Origin: Marinilongibacter aquaticus
Lineage (GTDB): Bacteria > Bacteroidota > Bacteroidia > Cytophagales > Spirosomataceae
DNA length: 64,000 nt
NCBI RefSeq assembly: GCF_020149935.1
Contig: NZ_CP083757.1
Coordinates: forward strand, 2,505,501-2,569,500
Direction: 5' to 3'
The position numbers and the translations under genes are program-made. Below, piece after piece: positions 63,337 through 64,000 of the stretch (positions are counted from its first letter, which is position 1; each line of letters starts with the position of its first letter). The notes beneath the pieces were generated by a model that saw only the letters and a list, made by a program, of their open reading frames with translations, made no database searches and was not told the DNA's origin.

Positions 63337-63396
63337 AGAATTTTGCTCGGAGATCAATAAATTATACTTCCGGCTTCCATTTTGACGCGTACACAT

Positions 63397-63438
63397 AAAG
63401 AAGGCGGGGTTTTGCTGATGCAAAACCCCGCCTTCTTT
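63397..63438 (-). terminator. Intrinsic terminator of the secF/secDF transcript
   Basis: A perfect 19-bp stem (63397-63415 with 63420-63438) and a four-base loop, GC-rich in the middle (GGCGGGG/CCCCGCC). It begins 19 bases after the secF stop and directly precedes the trp promoter. Confidence 0.9.
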
Positions 63439-63456
63439 TTAAGACAAAAGCAAATT

Positions 63457-64000
63457 TTATTTCGCGGGCTCGGCTTTGGCCAAAGCCGCCTCTTTTTCTT
63501 TTGCCAACTGACGCTGCATCGCATCAACTACGATCGGAGCGGCAATGTATAGCGAAGAGTATGTACCTACAATTACACCCAAGAACATGGCGAAGATAAA
63601 GCCACGAATGGTTTCACCACCAAAGATCAAGAGGATCAATAACACCAACAAGGTGGCCATACCCGTCACAGCTGTACGGCTCAAAGTACTGTTCAAGGCA
63701 TTGTTGATAACCGTTGCAATACTTTCATTCGCCCGCTTTCTGTCGTTCAGGTATTCCCGCACACGGTCGAACACCACCACAGTATCGTTCATCGAGTAAC
63801 CCATTAGTGTCAGAATCGCACCGACAAAAGCCTGATCGATATCCAAAGAAAACGGCAAGATGCCATTGAAAATGGAGAATATGCCCAATATCACCAAAGC
63901 ATCGTGGAACACCGCCACAACGGCCCCAAAACTAAAGGCCACGCTTCGGAAACGGATTAGGATATAAATGAAGGTCACGATCAATGAATAAAGAATGGCT
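63457..64000 (-). CDS. secF: Protein-export membrane protein SecF, or C-terminal half of a SecDF fusion (partial)
   Basis: The reading frame is open to the right edge, so the N-terminal part is missing; about 180 residues are seen. They cover the SecF membrane bundle: YILIRFRSVAFSFGAVVAVF, ALVILGIFSIFNGILPFSLD, the conserved loop ILTLMGYSMNDTVVVFDRVR, NALNSTLSRTAVTGMATLLV, and GVIVGTYSSLYIAAPIVV, with an Ala/Lys/Glu-rich tail. SecF uses the proton gradient to help protein export through SecYEG. In Bacteroidota SecD and SecF are often one chain, which cannot be decided here. Confidence 0.93.
   Translation of the reverse strand, partial: AILYSLIVTFIYILIRFRSVAFSFGAVVAVFHDALVILGIFSIFNGILPFSLDIDQAFVGAILTLMGYSMNDTVVVFDRVREYLNDRKRANESIATVINNALNSTLSRTAVTGMATLLVLLILLIFGGETIRGFIFAMFLGVIVGTYSSLYIAAPIVVDAMQRQLAKEKEAALAKAEPAK

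Overview
The window looks like a chromosomal segment of a Bacteroidota bacterium, most likely a member of Cytophagales. The evidence is a SusC/SusD pair, Bacteroidota-type promoters (TTTG, about 19-20 nt, TAnnTTTG), a PorT-like outer-membrane barrel, DUF1080, DUF4136 and DUF2911 proteins, periplasmic redox enzymes with twin-arginine leaders, and Bacteroidota versions of housekeeping genes. I cannot name the genus. There are no rRNA or tRNA genes, insertion sequences, phage genes or CRISPR arrays, and no gene-free stretch reaches 300 bases.

Layout. 1-9.4 kb is mainly housekeeping: a DUF1080 gene end, DNA polymerase IV, a PlsC-type acyltransferase, aroB, an ABC-F ATPase, a GPH sugar symporter and tyrS. 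9.4-13 kb holds an outer-membrane barrel, an ECF sigma factor translationally coupled to a protein that joins an anti-sigma-like N-terminus to an outer-membrane barrel, and a PepSY-like lipoprotein. 13-17.5 kb encodes exported redox enzymes for sugars (a GMC dehydrogenase with its small subunit, a Gfo/Idh/MocA oxidoreductase) plus an esterase. 17.5-20.6 kb is again housekeeping (LOG, nadC, tadA, Mn-type SOD).

20.6-34.7 kb is a sugar-acid/glycan utilisation locus. SusC/SusD, an RraA-type aldolase, an enolase-superfamily dehydratase and a BASS transporter run leftward. An AraC regulator, a gluconokinase-type FGGY kinase, an acyltransferase-like membrane protein, a DUF1080 hydrolase and a CE15-like esterase run rightward from a shared control region. 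Two DUF1080 genes, the Gfo/Idh/MocA oxidoreductase and the GMC pair are the parts expected for oxidative (3-keto) glycoside cleavage.

34.7-50.7 kb is a nitrate-assimilation island. Leftward are nirB, nirD, a NarX/NarL-like two-component system, a cysteine desulfurase and moaA. Rightward are the siroheme methyltransferase, a fused nitrate reductase carrying its own FAD/[2Fe-2S] module, a protein that looks like a cluster-less nitrite/sulfite reductase fused to rubredoxin, a nitrate/nitrite transporter and a porin. The divergent promoter region contains a perfect inverted repeat.

50.7-64 kb returns to general functions (psd, a TPR membrane protein, a LolD/MacB-type ATPase, a hydroxyacid dehydrogenase, murB). 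It ends with trpE-DUF3052-trpG-trpD and the end of secF/secDF. Upstream of trpE I read a complete ribosome-mediated attenuator: a 16-residue leader peptide with three consecutive Trp codons, mutually exclusive pairing segments and a terminator, all behind a consensus promoter that places the leader AUG at or very near the 5' end of the RNA. The most interesting items are this attenuator, the rubredoxin fusion and the sigma-coupled trans-envelope barrel protein.
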